Translations under genes and position numbers: made by a program | Notes under the pieces: generated by a model | What the model was told of the DNA's origin: nothing | What the model saw: only the letters and a program-made list of their open reading frames with translations | Database searches by the model: none | From: Flavobacteriales bacterium | Lineage (GTDB): Bacteria; Bacteroidota; Bacteroidia; Flavobacteriales; Flavobacteriaceae | Direction: 5' to 3' | Length of the DNA stretch: 64,000 nucleotides | Assembly: GCA_020635875.1 (NCBI GenBank) | Contig: JACJYY010000002.1 | Coordinates: forward strand, 310,001-374,000 | Part shown: one piece after another, positions 45,652 through 53,451 of the stretch | How the letters are laid out: every line of letters begins with the position of its first letter | Position numbering within the stretch: the first letter of the stretch is position 1

Positions 45652-47058
45652 CTATAAAACTATTGAATCCTCAAATTCAGCTGTCTGTAAATAATCTTTT
45701 ACAATTGCTAAGGTTAATTTTCGGTCTTGTTCTGAAAACACAATATTTAATTGTGAAGTAGTATCATCTTTAATTACACGACTAATTTTTGTAGAATTTA
45801 CTTTCATTCTGTTTTGATTAATGTTTAAAATAGAAGTTCTCATTTGAGCATACCATATACTTACATTTTTATCCTCTTTCCACTTCATCATATTACCTAC
45901 TAAAACTGGAGAATGAGTATTAACTATAACCTGTCGTAGAGGGAATTCCATTTCATTAAAGTCCACGCTCAAATCTTTTAGCAAATCAGTCATTGCTTTA
46001 ATTCTAAAAGGATGTATACCATTTTCTGGTTCTTCAAAACACAATAAACCTGTATGTTTATCGTCAAACTCTAGTATACATAGGGCTAAAATCCGTAACG
46101 TTCCTTCTGACAACACTCTTGACGAAAACTCTTTTTTATCAACGTCTTTAAGTTTAATCAAATACTGCTTGCTTTCCTTGTCATCTATAACACCTACCTC
46201 GATAAAATTCGGCAAAAAGCTATTAATCTTTCTAGAAATTTCTTTTAGTATATATTTATCGGTTTGTTGGATTCTAAATAATGCAGCCGCCAAATTTTTC
46301 CCACTTATAGAAATTGTGTCTTCGCCGTTGTTTTTACTCGTCGCCTGTCTTAAATCTTCTGGATTTAACTGTAAAAACTTCCAACTTTTCATTTCTTCTT
46401 TTGCCGCTAATACATGTGGAAAATCTACAGTATCAAAACTACTCAAAACAGTTCTAGTCGCATTACTTAAGGGAAATCTTCTCTTATTACCTCCTTGCAC
46501 TCCATCCTGAGGAACATGTATTATATCTAATCCATTTTCATTGACAGTTTCAATATAAGGAATCCCTCTTTTTCCTGTTCCTACTTTTGGCCTCCAATAT
46601 TCTAATGATTTTTTTGGTATAATTTTATTTACCCAAACATCTTCTTGATGATTTAGTTTTGATAAATTTTCTTTTGATACTACCAAATCTTCAATTCCTG
46701 CTGAATTTGTAATTCTCTTGATTGATAACTCATATTTTAGCCTTGTGTACTTTAATTTTGATTCATTTCCCCAAGCATCTTTAACACTTTTATTTACAAG
46801 CATTTCAACAACAAATTCCATTTCCATAGCATGATTGTCATCACCATATTGCGTGAATAGCTCTATAAACTCACCTCTTTGTTCATTAAATGCCCTTTTT
46901 AGATTATCCGTCTCAGCTAATCTAGATAACAAAGTCAGGGCATCAAATAAATTACTTTTCCCAGAGGCATTAGCTCCAGCAATAACAGTAAAGGGAGTAA
47001 ACTCCATTTCAAAATTATGAAAGGACTTAAATCCGTTTATTTTTAAATATGTAATCAT
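45652..47058 (-). CDS. AAA family ATPase (OLD/SMC-like, AAA_21 type)
   Basis: 468 residues. ITYLKINGFKSFHNFEMEF leads to Walker A GANASGKSN (28-36), a signature LSEGTLRILAL and Walker B LLCFEEPENGIHP. A typical ABC-type ATPase head with a long middle insert, as in OLD, RloA/RecF-like and the PARIS AriA proteins. The C-terminal TOPRIM of OLD nucleases is absent and is instead supplied by the next gene. AT-rich and without an obvious housekeeping role. It is probably the sensor of a two-gene defence system. Confidence 0.75.
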   Translation of the reverse strand: MITYLKINGFKSFHNFEMEFTPFTVIAGANASGKSNLFDALTLLSRLAETDNLKRAFNEQRGEFIELFTQYGDDNHAMEMEFVVEMLVNKSVKDAWGNESKLKYTRLKYELSIKRITNSAGIEDLVVSKENLSKLNHQEDVWVNKIIPKKSLEYWRPKVGTGKRGIPYIETVNENGLDIIHVPQDGVQGGNKRRFPLSNATRTVLSSFDTVDFPHVLAAKEEMKSWKFLQLNPEDLRQATSKNNGEDTISISGKNLAAALFRIQQTDKYILKEISRKINSFLPNFIEVGVIDDKESKQYLIKLKDVDKKEFSSRVLSEGTLRILALCILEFDDKHTGLLCFEEPENGIHPFRIKAMTDLLKDLSVDFNEMEFPLRQVIVNTHSPVLVGNMMKWKEDKNVSIWYAQMRTSILNINQNRMKVNSTKISRVIKDDTTSQLNIVFSEQDRKLTLAIVKDYLQTAEFEDSIVL

Positions 47059-47125
47059 TAGCTGACATTTTATTTATTCAAAAATAACACATTAGATTGT
47101 GTAATGCTTTATAATGATTTGATTT

Positions 47126-48076
47126 CTATTCAAAATCATACGAGTCTTTCCGATAATAGGTTTCGTCTCCTTCTAGCATTTGTAAGTAACTCTTATATCG
47201 CGACCATGCAATTTCATTGTTTTCTAACGCTTCCTTGACGGCACATTTAGGCTCGTCTTTATGCAAACAATTATTAAACTTGCATTGGTCTTGGATGGCC
47301 AAAAATTCTGGAAAATATTTGCTTAACTCCCCAGGCTCAATATCCACAATTCCAAAACCTCTAATTCCTGGGGTATCAATTATTTTTGCCCCAAAGGACA
47401 AATCAAACATCTCTGCAAAGGTAGTAGTATGTTGTCCCTGCTGGTGAGCTTCCGAAATGGCTCCAATTTTCAAGTTGAGTGACGATTCTATAGCGTTTAC
47501 CAAAGTCGATTTTCCTACTCCAGAATGCCCAGAAAACATACTCACTTTATCCTTCATCAACTCTTTCAGCTGATTTACGTTTGTTCCTTCCGTAGAAGAA
47601 ATTTCAAGACATTTATAACCAATTGAACTATAGATGTACTCCAGATATAACTGTTCATCTTTAGTGGCTTCATCATAGGTATCCACCTTATTAAAAAGCA
47701 AAACTGCCTCAATCCCGTAGGCTTCGGCAGTTACTAAAAAGCGATCTATAAATCCCGTTAAGGTAGGCGGGTTGTTTATTGTGACCAACAAAAAAACAAT
47801 ATCAATATTGGACGCAATTATATGGGTTTGTTTAGATAAATTAACGGACTTTCTTACAATGTAGTTTTTCCGATCATGAATATGATGAATTAACCCTGTA
47901 ACGGCATCCGACTTCTCTTCTAATTCAAAATCAACGTAATCACCAACGGCGATAGGATTTGTACTCTTAATGCCTTTTAAACGGAACTTTCCCTTCATTC
48001 GGCATTCATAAACCAAACCTTCTTCTGATTTAACAGTATACCAGCTTCCGGTTGATTTATAAACTAACCCCGTCAT
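47126..48076 (-). CDS. rsgA: Ribosome small-subunit GTPase RsgA
   Basis: 316 residues. Circularly permuted GTPase motifs: NKVDTYD (G4) comes before GHSGVGKSTLVN (G1) and DTPGIRGFG (G3). The C-terminal zinc knuckle has Cys and His in CKFNNCLHKDEPKC. It assists 30S maturation. It lies between aroF/chorismate mutase (11-base gap) and the ATPase gene. Confidence 0.95.
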   Translation of the reverse strand: MTGLVYKSTGSWYTVKSEEGLVYECRMKGKFRLKGIKSTNPIAVGDYVDFELEEKSDAVTGLIHHIHDRKNYIVRKSVNLSKQTHIIASNIDIVFLLVTINNPPTLTGFIDRFLVTAEAYGIEAVLLFNKVDTYDEATKDEQLYLEYIYSSIGYKCLEISSTEGTNVNQLKELMKDKVSMFSGHSGVGKSTLVNAIESSLNLKIGAISEAHQQGQHTTTFAEMFDLSFGAKIIDTPGIRGFGIVDIEPGELSKYFPEFLAIQDQCKFNNCLHKDEPKCAVKEALENNEIAWSRYKSYLQMLEGDETYYRKDSYDFE

Positions 48077-48087
48077 TTAATGCCTTA

Positions 48088-49170
48088 TTAACTATTAATA
48101 ATCGATTCTTGATGATTAATCGATTCTTGATGTATGGCTTTAAATATTTTATTCACAAATTCTTCACTCAGTCCTTTTTTAGACCCTTCCGCCACCATTT
48201 TATCTAAAATTTGATTCCAACGCGTATTTTGTAATACAGCTACGTTTGCATCTCTTTTCACTTGTCCGATTTCATTAGCCACTTGCATTCTTTTTCCTAA
48301 TAACTCTAACAAATTAGCATCTAACACATCAATAGTAGCTCTTAATTTACCCATTTTTTGCTCGAAATCAGCCGTGTCTCCACTCTCTTTTCTCACTTTC
48401 AAATCTTTGAAAATTTGTTTTAAGGCATCTGGCGTTACTTGTTGAGCCGCATCAGACCATGCGTTATCTGGGTCGATGTGCGTTTCGATAATCATACCAT
48501 CATAATTCAAATCCAAAGCTTCTTGTGTTACTTCAAGAATCATGTTACGATTTCCAGTAATATGTGAAGGGTCAATGATTAATGGTAAATCAGGAAATTT
48601 ATTTTGTAATTCGATTGCAATTTGCCATTCTGGAATGTTTCTATACTTCGTTTTCTGGTAGGTAGAAAAACCTCTGTGAATAACTCCTAAGTTTTTTATA
48701 TCTGCCATATATAAACGCTCAACTCCTCCTAACCATAAGGCCAAATCAGGATTGACCGGGTTTTTGATTAAAACGATTTTATCAGTTCCTTTTAGAGTAT
48801 CAGCAATTTCTTGTACAGCAAATGGATTAGCTGTTGTACGTGCACCTACCCATAAAACATCGATGTCATATTCTAGAGCTAATTTACAGTGTGCCGCTGT
48901 AGCTACTTCAGTACCCATTAATAGTCCTGTTTCTTCTTTGGCTTTTTTCAACCATTTTAAACCGATTTCTCCTACGCCTTCAAAACCTCCTGGACGAGTT
49001 CTTGGTTTCCATATACCAGCACGAAATACGGTTACATCTGAATCTTTTAATTGATGAGCTACAGCTAATACTTGTTCTTCTGTTTCCGCACTACAAGGTC
49101 CTGCTATCACTAAGGGATGGGATAAATTCATATTATCCAACCAAGTTCTCATTTCTTTTTTGTTTTCCAT
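48088..49170 (-). CDS. Bifunctional DAHP synthase (KdsA-like) / chorismate mutase
   Basis: 360 residues. An N-terminal type I-beta DAHP synthase (VIAGPCSAETEEQ, GIWKPRTRPGGF, IIDPSHITGNR) is followed by an AroQ-type chorismate mutase (from about residue 275, with RATIDVLDANLLELLGKRM). It makes DAHP from PEP and erythrose-4-phosphate and converts chorismate to prephenate. The C-terminal end shows a duplicated HQESI segment (HQESINHQESIINS) matching an 18-bp tandem repeat in the DNA at 48100-48135. Confidence 0.9.
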   Translation of the reverse strand: MENKKEMRTWLDNMNLSHPLVIAGPCSAETEEQVLAVAHQLKDSDVTVFRAGIWKPRTRPGGFEGVGEIGLKWLKKAKEETGLLMGTEVATAAHCKLALEYDIDVLWVGARTTANPFAVQEIADTLKGTDKIVLIKNPVNPDLALWLGGVERLYMADIKNLGVIHRGFSTYQKTKYRNIPEWQIAIELQNKFPDLPLIIDPSHITGNRNMILEVTQEALDLNYDGMIIETHIDPDNAWSDAAQQVTPDALKQIFKDLKVRKESGDTADFEQKMGKLRATIDVLDANLLELLGKRMQVANEIGQVKRDANVAVLQNTRWNQILDKMVAEGSKKGLSEEFVNKIFKAIHQESINHQESIINS

Positions 49171-49177
49171 TGTTCTA

Positions 49178-50035
49178 TTATTTCGGTGTTCTTATTCCTT
49201 CTAAAATTGTTTTTATTCTATTTACTGATTCCATTTCTTCGAAAACAGCTTCGTAATCTTCTTGTTCTAATAATTTTTTAAATCGCTTTAGGTTATCAAT
49301 ATACTCGCCTAACGATTCTGTCACATACTTTCTATTCTGTTCAAAAATAGGTGTCCACATGGCTGGTGAACTTTTTGCCAATCGCACTGTACTCTCAAAT
49401 CCACTGCCCGCCATATCAAATATATCACGCTCATTCTTCTCCTTCTCAATTACTGTTTTCCCTAACATAAAAGAACTGATATGAGACAAATGAGAAACAT
49501 AGGCTATATGTTTATCATGAGACTTTGGCTTCATATAGCGGATTTTCATGCCTATTTTTTCAAAAATAGATACGGCAAAAGCCCCTAATACTACGTCCGT
49601 TTTCTCGTACTCACAAATGATATTCGTTTTGCCTTTGAACAAACCCTCTATCGCCGCTGTTGGACCAGAAAATTCTGTTCCTGCAATAGGATGAGTCGCC
49701 AAATAATTCCTGCGCTTTGGATGATTTTCTACCAGTTTACAAACAGGTCTTTTTGTCGAACCTACTTCAAAAACAATTGTATCATCTCCAACTTTGTCTA
49801 AAATCTCTGGTAATTCCTTTAATAAAGCATTAACTGGAATGGAAACAATCACAACCTTAGCGTCTGAAATGCTTTCAAAATTAGCAATTTCATCTATAAT
49901 ACCTAATTCCTTTGCTAATTTGACATGAGCTGGGTTTTTATCAATTCCATAAATGGTTGCGTAGGGGTATTGGCGTTTTATGTCTCTGACCAAAGAACCT
50001 CCTATTAAACCCACACCTATGACACAAACTTTCAT
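49178..50035 (-). CDS. tyrA: Prephenate dehydrogenase
   Basis: 285 residues. NAD-binding VIGVGLIGGSLVRDI, THPIAGTEFSGP (prephenate site) and ISSFMLG are typical of the TyrA family. It oxidises prephenate to 4-hydroxyphenylpyruvate. Placed between the aminotransferase (8-base gap) and the DAHP synthase/mutase gene (7-base gap). Confidence 0.92.
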   Translation of the reverse strand: MKVCVIGVGLIGGSLVRDIKRQYPYATIYGIDKNPAHVKLAKELGIIDEIANFESISDAKVVIVSIPVNALLKELPEILDKVGDDTIVFEVGSTKRPVCKLVENHPKRRNYLATHPIAGTEFSGPTAAIEGLFKGKTNIICEYEKTDVVLGAFAVSIFEKIGMKIRYMKPKSHDKHIAYVSHLSHISSFMLGKTVIEKEKNERDIFDMAGSGFESTVRLAKSSPAMWTPIFEQNRKYVTESLGEYIDNLKRFKKLLEQEDYEAVFEEMESVNRIKTILEGIRTPK

Positions 50036-50043
50036 TTTGAATC

Positions 50044-51192
50044 TTAATTAAAACGCTTTATCGCTTCTATTATTTTGTCTTCTTTGACACACAAAGAAAA
50101 ACGTACATAACCTTGTCCGTTACTTCCAAAAACAGTTCCTGGAACGATAAATATATTTTTTTCGTACAATACTTTATCAATAAACTCTTCTGCACTAACT
50201 CCATTGTTTGGTAATTTTGCCCAAACAAACATCCCTACCGCATTTTTATCATAGGTCAAGCCTAGTTTATGAACCAACTGGTAAATTAATTCGCGTCTTC
50301 TGTTGTACACTTCGTTGAGATCATCAAACCAATCTTGTTCATTTTTAAGTGCTTCGACAGCTCCCTTCTGAATACCATAAAACATACCACTGTCCATATT
50401 ACTTTTCACCTTCAATACAGCATTAATCAATGCTGGGTTTCCTACAATCATACCTACTCTCCATCCTGCCATATTGAACGACTTACTCAACGAATTGAGT
50501 TCTAACGCTACTTCCTTAGCCTCTGGTATTTGAAAAACACTCATTGGCTTTTTGGTCAACACAAAACTGTACGGATTATCATTCACTAACAGTATGTTAT
50601 TTTTTTTACAAAATGCCACAAGTCTTTCATACACACCGAGATCCCCACTTGCTCCTGTTGGCATATGTGGATAATTTACCCACATGATTTTCACTTTGGA
50701 CACATCCATCTGCTCTAACGCATCAAAATCAGGATACCAACCATTAGCCTCTGTTAAATCGTAATATTTTGGCACTGCTCCAACGAGATTGGTTACGGAT
50801 GTATAGGTAGGATATCCTGGATTCGGAATCAATGCTTCGTCTCCTGGATTCAAAAAAGCCATAGAAACATGCATTATCCCTTCCTTGGAACCCATTAAGG
50901 GCAATATCTCATTATCTATTGAAAACGAAACATTGTAATATTTCTTATAAAAATCAGCAAAACCTTGTCTTAGCTCAGGTAACCCTTGATAACTCTGATA
51001 CTGATGAGCCAAATCATCATGCAAGGAATTAGTTAAGGCATCAAGCACTTCTTGTTTAGGAGCCAAATCTGGACTACCAATTCCCATACTGATAATAGGC
51101 CTGCCTTCTGCCATCAAACCTCGTACTTCTCTTAACTTGATAGAGAAATAGTACTCATTTATTGTGTCTAATCTGTCAGCGGTTTGTATCAT
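50044..51192 (-). CDS. Aromatic aminotransferase, class I/II PLP
   Basis: 382 residues. PLP-lysine region SLSKSFNMAGWRVGM, NPGYPTYTS and NDNPYSF are visible. From the context it probably makes phenylalanine and tyrosine from their oxo-acids (or arogenate). It shares 4 bases (ATGA) with the pheA stop. Confidence 0.9.
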   Translation of the reverse strand: MIQTADRLDTINEYYFSIKLREVRGLMAEGRPIISMGIGSPDLAPKQEVLDALTNSLHDDLAHQYQSYQGLPELRQGFADFYKKYYNVSFSIDNEILPLMGSKEGIMHVSMAFLNPGDEALIPNPGYPTYTSVTNLVGAVPKYYDLTEANGWYPDFDALEQMDVSKVKIMWVNYPHMPTGASGDLGVYERLVAFCKKNNILLVNDNPYSFVLTKKPMSVFQIPEAKEVALELNSLSKSFNMAGWRVGMIVGNPALINAVLKVKSNMDSGMFYGIQKGAVEALKNEQDWFDDLNEVYNRRRELIYQLVHKLGLTYDKNAVGMFVWAKLPNNGVSAEEFIDKVLYEKNIFIVPGTVFGSNGQGYVRFSLCVKEDKIIEAIKRFN

Positions 51193-52019
51193 ACGCGCCC
51201 ATTTTTATATTCGCCAAGCACCTTAAAACTCTCTGCCATTATACTTAATATCGCTAATGCTTTTTTGTAATTGTCATAATTCTCGAAAGTAACCGCCACA
51301 AAAAACGAGTACTTCCATGGTGTATCAGCTTTTGGCAAAGATTGAATTTTTGTCAAGTTCAAACGGCAATCACTCATTACATTAAGAAACGAAGCTAAAC
51401 TTCCTCTTTTGTGACTTAATTCAAAATTAAATGATGCCTTATTTACCTCATCTTGAGACACCTTAAAGCGATCATCTTTTGAACAGATTACAAAACGAGT
51501 CATATTGGTCTCTATGGTCTGTATTTCGCTACTTAAAACATCCAATCCGTACATCTGAGCAGCCACCTTACTAGCGATAGCAGCTATTCCTCTTATTTGT
51601 CCCTGTTGTATGCGTCTTGCCGTTTCAGCAGTATCGGAATCCTCTACCAATCGAATATGCGGATAGTCGTAAAAAAACTCCTTGCACTGCAATAAAGCCA
51701 TAGGATGAGAGTGTACTTCGTTAATATCCTCTATTTTTTGACCTGGCAAACACAACAAATGATGATGAATATTAATGTACTTTTCGCCAACGATATTCAA
51801 ATTGTATTTATCAATTAAGGCGTAATTAGGAATAATAGAGCCTACAATTGAATTTTCTATAGCCATAACAATACAGTCTGACTTATCATCAATCAATCGT
51901 CTGACCAATCCATCAAAAGTCATACACTCATCAACCTCGACATCGCTATGGAAAAACTCCATAGCTGCCTGATGGTGGTACGACCCTTTAATCCCTTGTA
52001 TTCCCACTATTTGTTTCAT
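51189..52019 (-). CDS. pheA: Prephenate dehydratase
   Basis: 276 residues from the ATG at 52017-52019. A longer frame to 52049 would start inside the attenuator terminator, and MKQIVGIQGIKGSYH matches the family start. PDT-domain blocks GSIIPNYALI and MTRFVICSKD (TRF motif) and a C-terminal ACT domain with KRGSLASFLNVM, a probable phenylalanine sensor, are present. It converts prephenate to phenylpyruvate. First gene of the operon, preceded by the attenuator. Confidence 0.93.
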   Translation of the reverse strand: MKQIVGIQGIKGSYHHQAAMEFFHSDVEVDECMTFDGLVRRLIDDKSDCIVMAIENSIVGSIIPNYALIDKYNLNIVGEKYINIHHHLLCLPGQKIEDINEVHSHPMALLQCKEFFYDYPHIRLVEDSDTAETARRIQQGQIRGIAAIASKVAAQMYGLDVLSSEIQTIETNMTRFVICSKDDRFKVSQDEVNKASFNFELSHKRGSLASFLNVMSDCRLNLTKIQSLPKADTPWKYSFFVAVTFENYDNYKKALAILSIMAESFKVLGEYKNGRV

Positions 52020-52027
52020 ACCTAAAG

Positions 52028-52056
52028 AAAAAAAAATCCCGACTATCATCGGGATT
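52028..52056 (-). terminator. Attenuator terminator upstream of pheA
   Basis: On the minus strand AATCCCGA pairs with TCGGGATT (arms 52049-52056 and 52035-52042, loop of 6) followed by at least 8 T's (52028-52036). It ends 9 bases before the pheA ATG and after the leader peptide, the geometry of a transcription attenuator. Confidence 0.85.
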
Positions 52057-52101
52057 GTATTTTATTATAGTTCAAATAACACAACAACAACCCCAGTACT
52101 C

Positions 52102-52158
52102 CTACTGATAAAACGGGTATATAAAAGTGTTGTAATAACTGTTATTTGAATTCATCAT
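52102..52158 (-). CDS. Phe/Tyr leader peptide of the pheA operon
   Basis: 18 codons from ATG at 52156-52158 to stop TAG: MMNSNNSYYNTFIYPFYQ, with four Tyr and two Phe. It is followed by the terminator at 52028-52056. Within the leader, TTCAAATAAC (minus strand, 52141-52150) pairs perfectly with GTTATTTGAA (52071-52080), and CAACAC with the GTGTT next to it. This gives an alternative structure whose formation would depend on ribosome stalling. Confidence 0.85.
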   Translation of the reverse strand: MMNSNNSYYNTFIYPFYQ

Positions 52159-52275
52159 TTGCCTTTTTTCGGGTACGAAAGTACTAAATAATATTCTAAT
52201 AAAAAAGAGGTCAATAATACCTTATTGTTAACTCTATTAAGATTTAACTCTAGTTGACTTATTGACTACCTCCTA

Positions 52276-52911
52276 CTAAAACTTAAATATCGCTGTTTCT
52301 ATCTTTTTTATTTTACACCAGTAACACAAAAAAGTAAAAATTGTAGTATGTAATATCATCAATAGAAACATTGCCAAATAAGGCACCCCCCACAATTGAG
52401 GTCCCATATCATAGTACGTCCACACTCCTAAGTTAATCGTAACAAACTCCCCTATTGTTGGGAATACCATAGACACAAATGCGGTTACTAAGAGCTTTTG
52501 AAAATAGGTCACTTGTGATAGCAACCTAATGTAACGAGACTCAATCCTAAACAAAAACAAAAAAGACAGTGCCCACATAAATGGCAACCATAACGGATAA
52601 ACCCGACCTCCGCTTAAATCGTGATAATTCCAAAAGTCAAAGTATATCCCAAGAGCTTCCGTAAGTACTCCAGACACACAGGTTATACCCATACCCAAAT
52701 AAACGATTTTTAGCGTATTGGCGTCCAAATACTTGGGACCGTTCACAAACACAAAATAACCAATTCTGACCATACATATTACGGCTAAGACCAAATCCCA
52801 TTGATGCAAAAGCCCAATCACTGTACCTGAAATCAACAACAACACAGTTGCCCTTAATGTAACTAACAATCCATACAAGTTGGGATTTTCTATTTTTTCT
52901 AATGCAAACAT
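52276..52911 (-). CDS. Uncharacterised multi-pass membrane protein
   Basis: 211 residues with about six hydrophobic segments (for example TVLLLISGTVIGLLH, FMWALSFLFLFR, YLAMFLLMILHTTIF). Conserved-looking aromatic and acidic sites include FWNYHD and LGVWTYYDMG. No family recognised with confidence. Transcribed leftward from its own unit towards the pheA leader. Confidence 0.6.
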   Translation of the reverse strand: MFALEKIENPNLYGLLVTLRATVLLLISGTVIGLLHQWDLVLAVICMVRIGYFVFVNGPKYLDANTLKIVYLGMGITCVSGVLTEALGIYFDFWNYHDLSGGRVYPLWLPFMWALSFLFLFRIESRYIRLLSQVTYFQKLLVTAFVSMVFPTIGEFVTINLGVWTYYDMGPQLWGVPYLAMFLLMILHTTIFTFLCYWCKIKKIETAIFKF

Positions 52912-52932
52912 TTCCCTTAAATTAATTCATAA

Positions 52933-52958
52933 AAAAAGACCACAATTGCGGTCTTTTT
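52933..52958. terminator. Terminator between DUF3276 gene and membrane protein gene
   Basis: AAAAAGACC...GGTCTTTTT hairpin with A-runs and T-runs on both sides, just after the DUF3276 stop at 52981. Confidence 0.75.
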
Positions 52959-52980
52959 AACTTTTTCATTGTACAACATA

Positions 52981-53370
52981 TTAAATGTCATCAAAATCAA
53001 TATCCGTAAATTTACTTGACCCTTCTGAACCGCCTTCTTTAGCACCAGAAGCCTCTTCGTAATTAGATTCTTTTTTAAAATCCTTTTGGTGTCTTTCAGA
53101 AATCACTTCATCTCCTTTTGCATTTATGATATATGAAGTCATCTCTTCTAAAATTGCTGCAAACTCAGCGAAATCTTCTTTATATAAATATATCTTATGT
53201 TTTTTAAAATGGAATGAACCATCTTGTTCTGTAAATTTTTTACTTTCTGTGACGGTCAAATAATAATCGTCCGCTTTTGTTGCTCTTACATCAAAAAAAT
53301 ATGTTCTTCTCCCAGCTCTCAACACCTTTGAGAAAATCTCTTCTTTATCTGTCATATCATAATCGCTCAT
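52981..53370 (-). CDS. PUR-alpha-like nucleic acid binding protein (DUF3276)
   Basis: 129 residues. Starts MSDYDMTDKEEIFSKVLRAGRRTYFFDVR and continues with a PUR repeat (KFTEQDGSFHFKKHKIYLY). The C-terminal 35 residues are acidic and disordered. Bacteroidota PUR proteins form dimers and bind single-stranded or purine-rich nucleic acids; role unclear, perhaps transcription or RNA. Confidence 0.88.
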   Translation of the reverse strand: MSDYDMTDKEEIFSKVLRAGRRTYFFDVRATKADDYYLTVTESKKFTEQDGSFHFKKHKIYLYKEDFAEFAAILEEMTSYIINAKGDEVISERHQKDFKKESNYEEASGAKEGGSEGSSKFTDIDFDDI

Positions 53371-53451
53371 AATCTTTCTCTTTATTTATTTTTTTATTGT
53401 TTTATAATTTCAAAAATCTAAAAAAAAGATTTACCAAACAAATCTTTTTCC

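Noticed and set aside
52020..52049. Upstream start extending pheA by 10 codons
   Set aside because: It would begin within the attenuator terminator; the ATG at 52017-52019 gives the family start.
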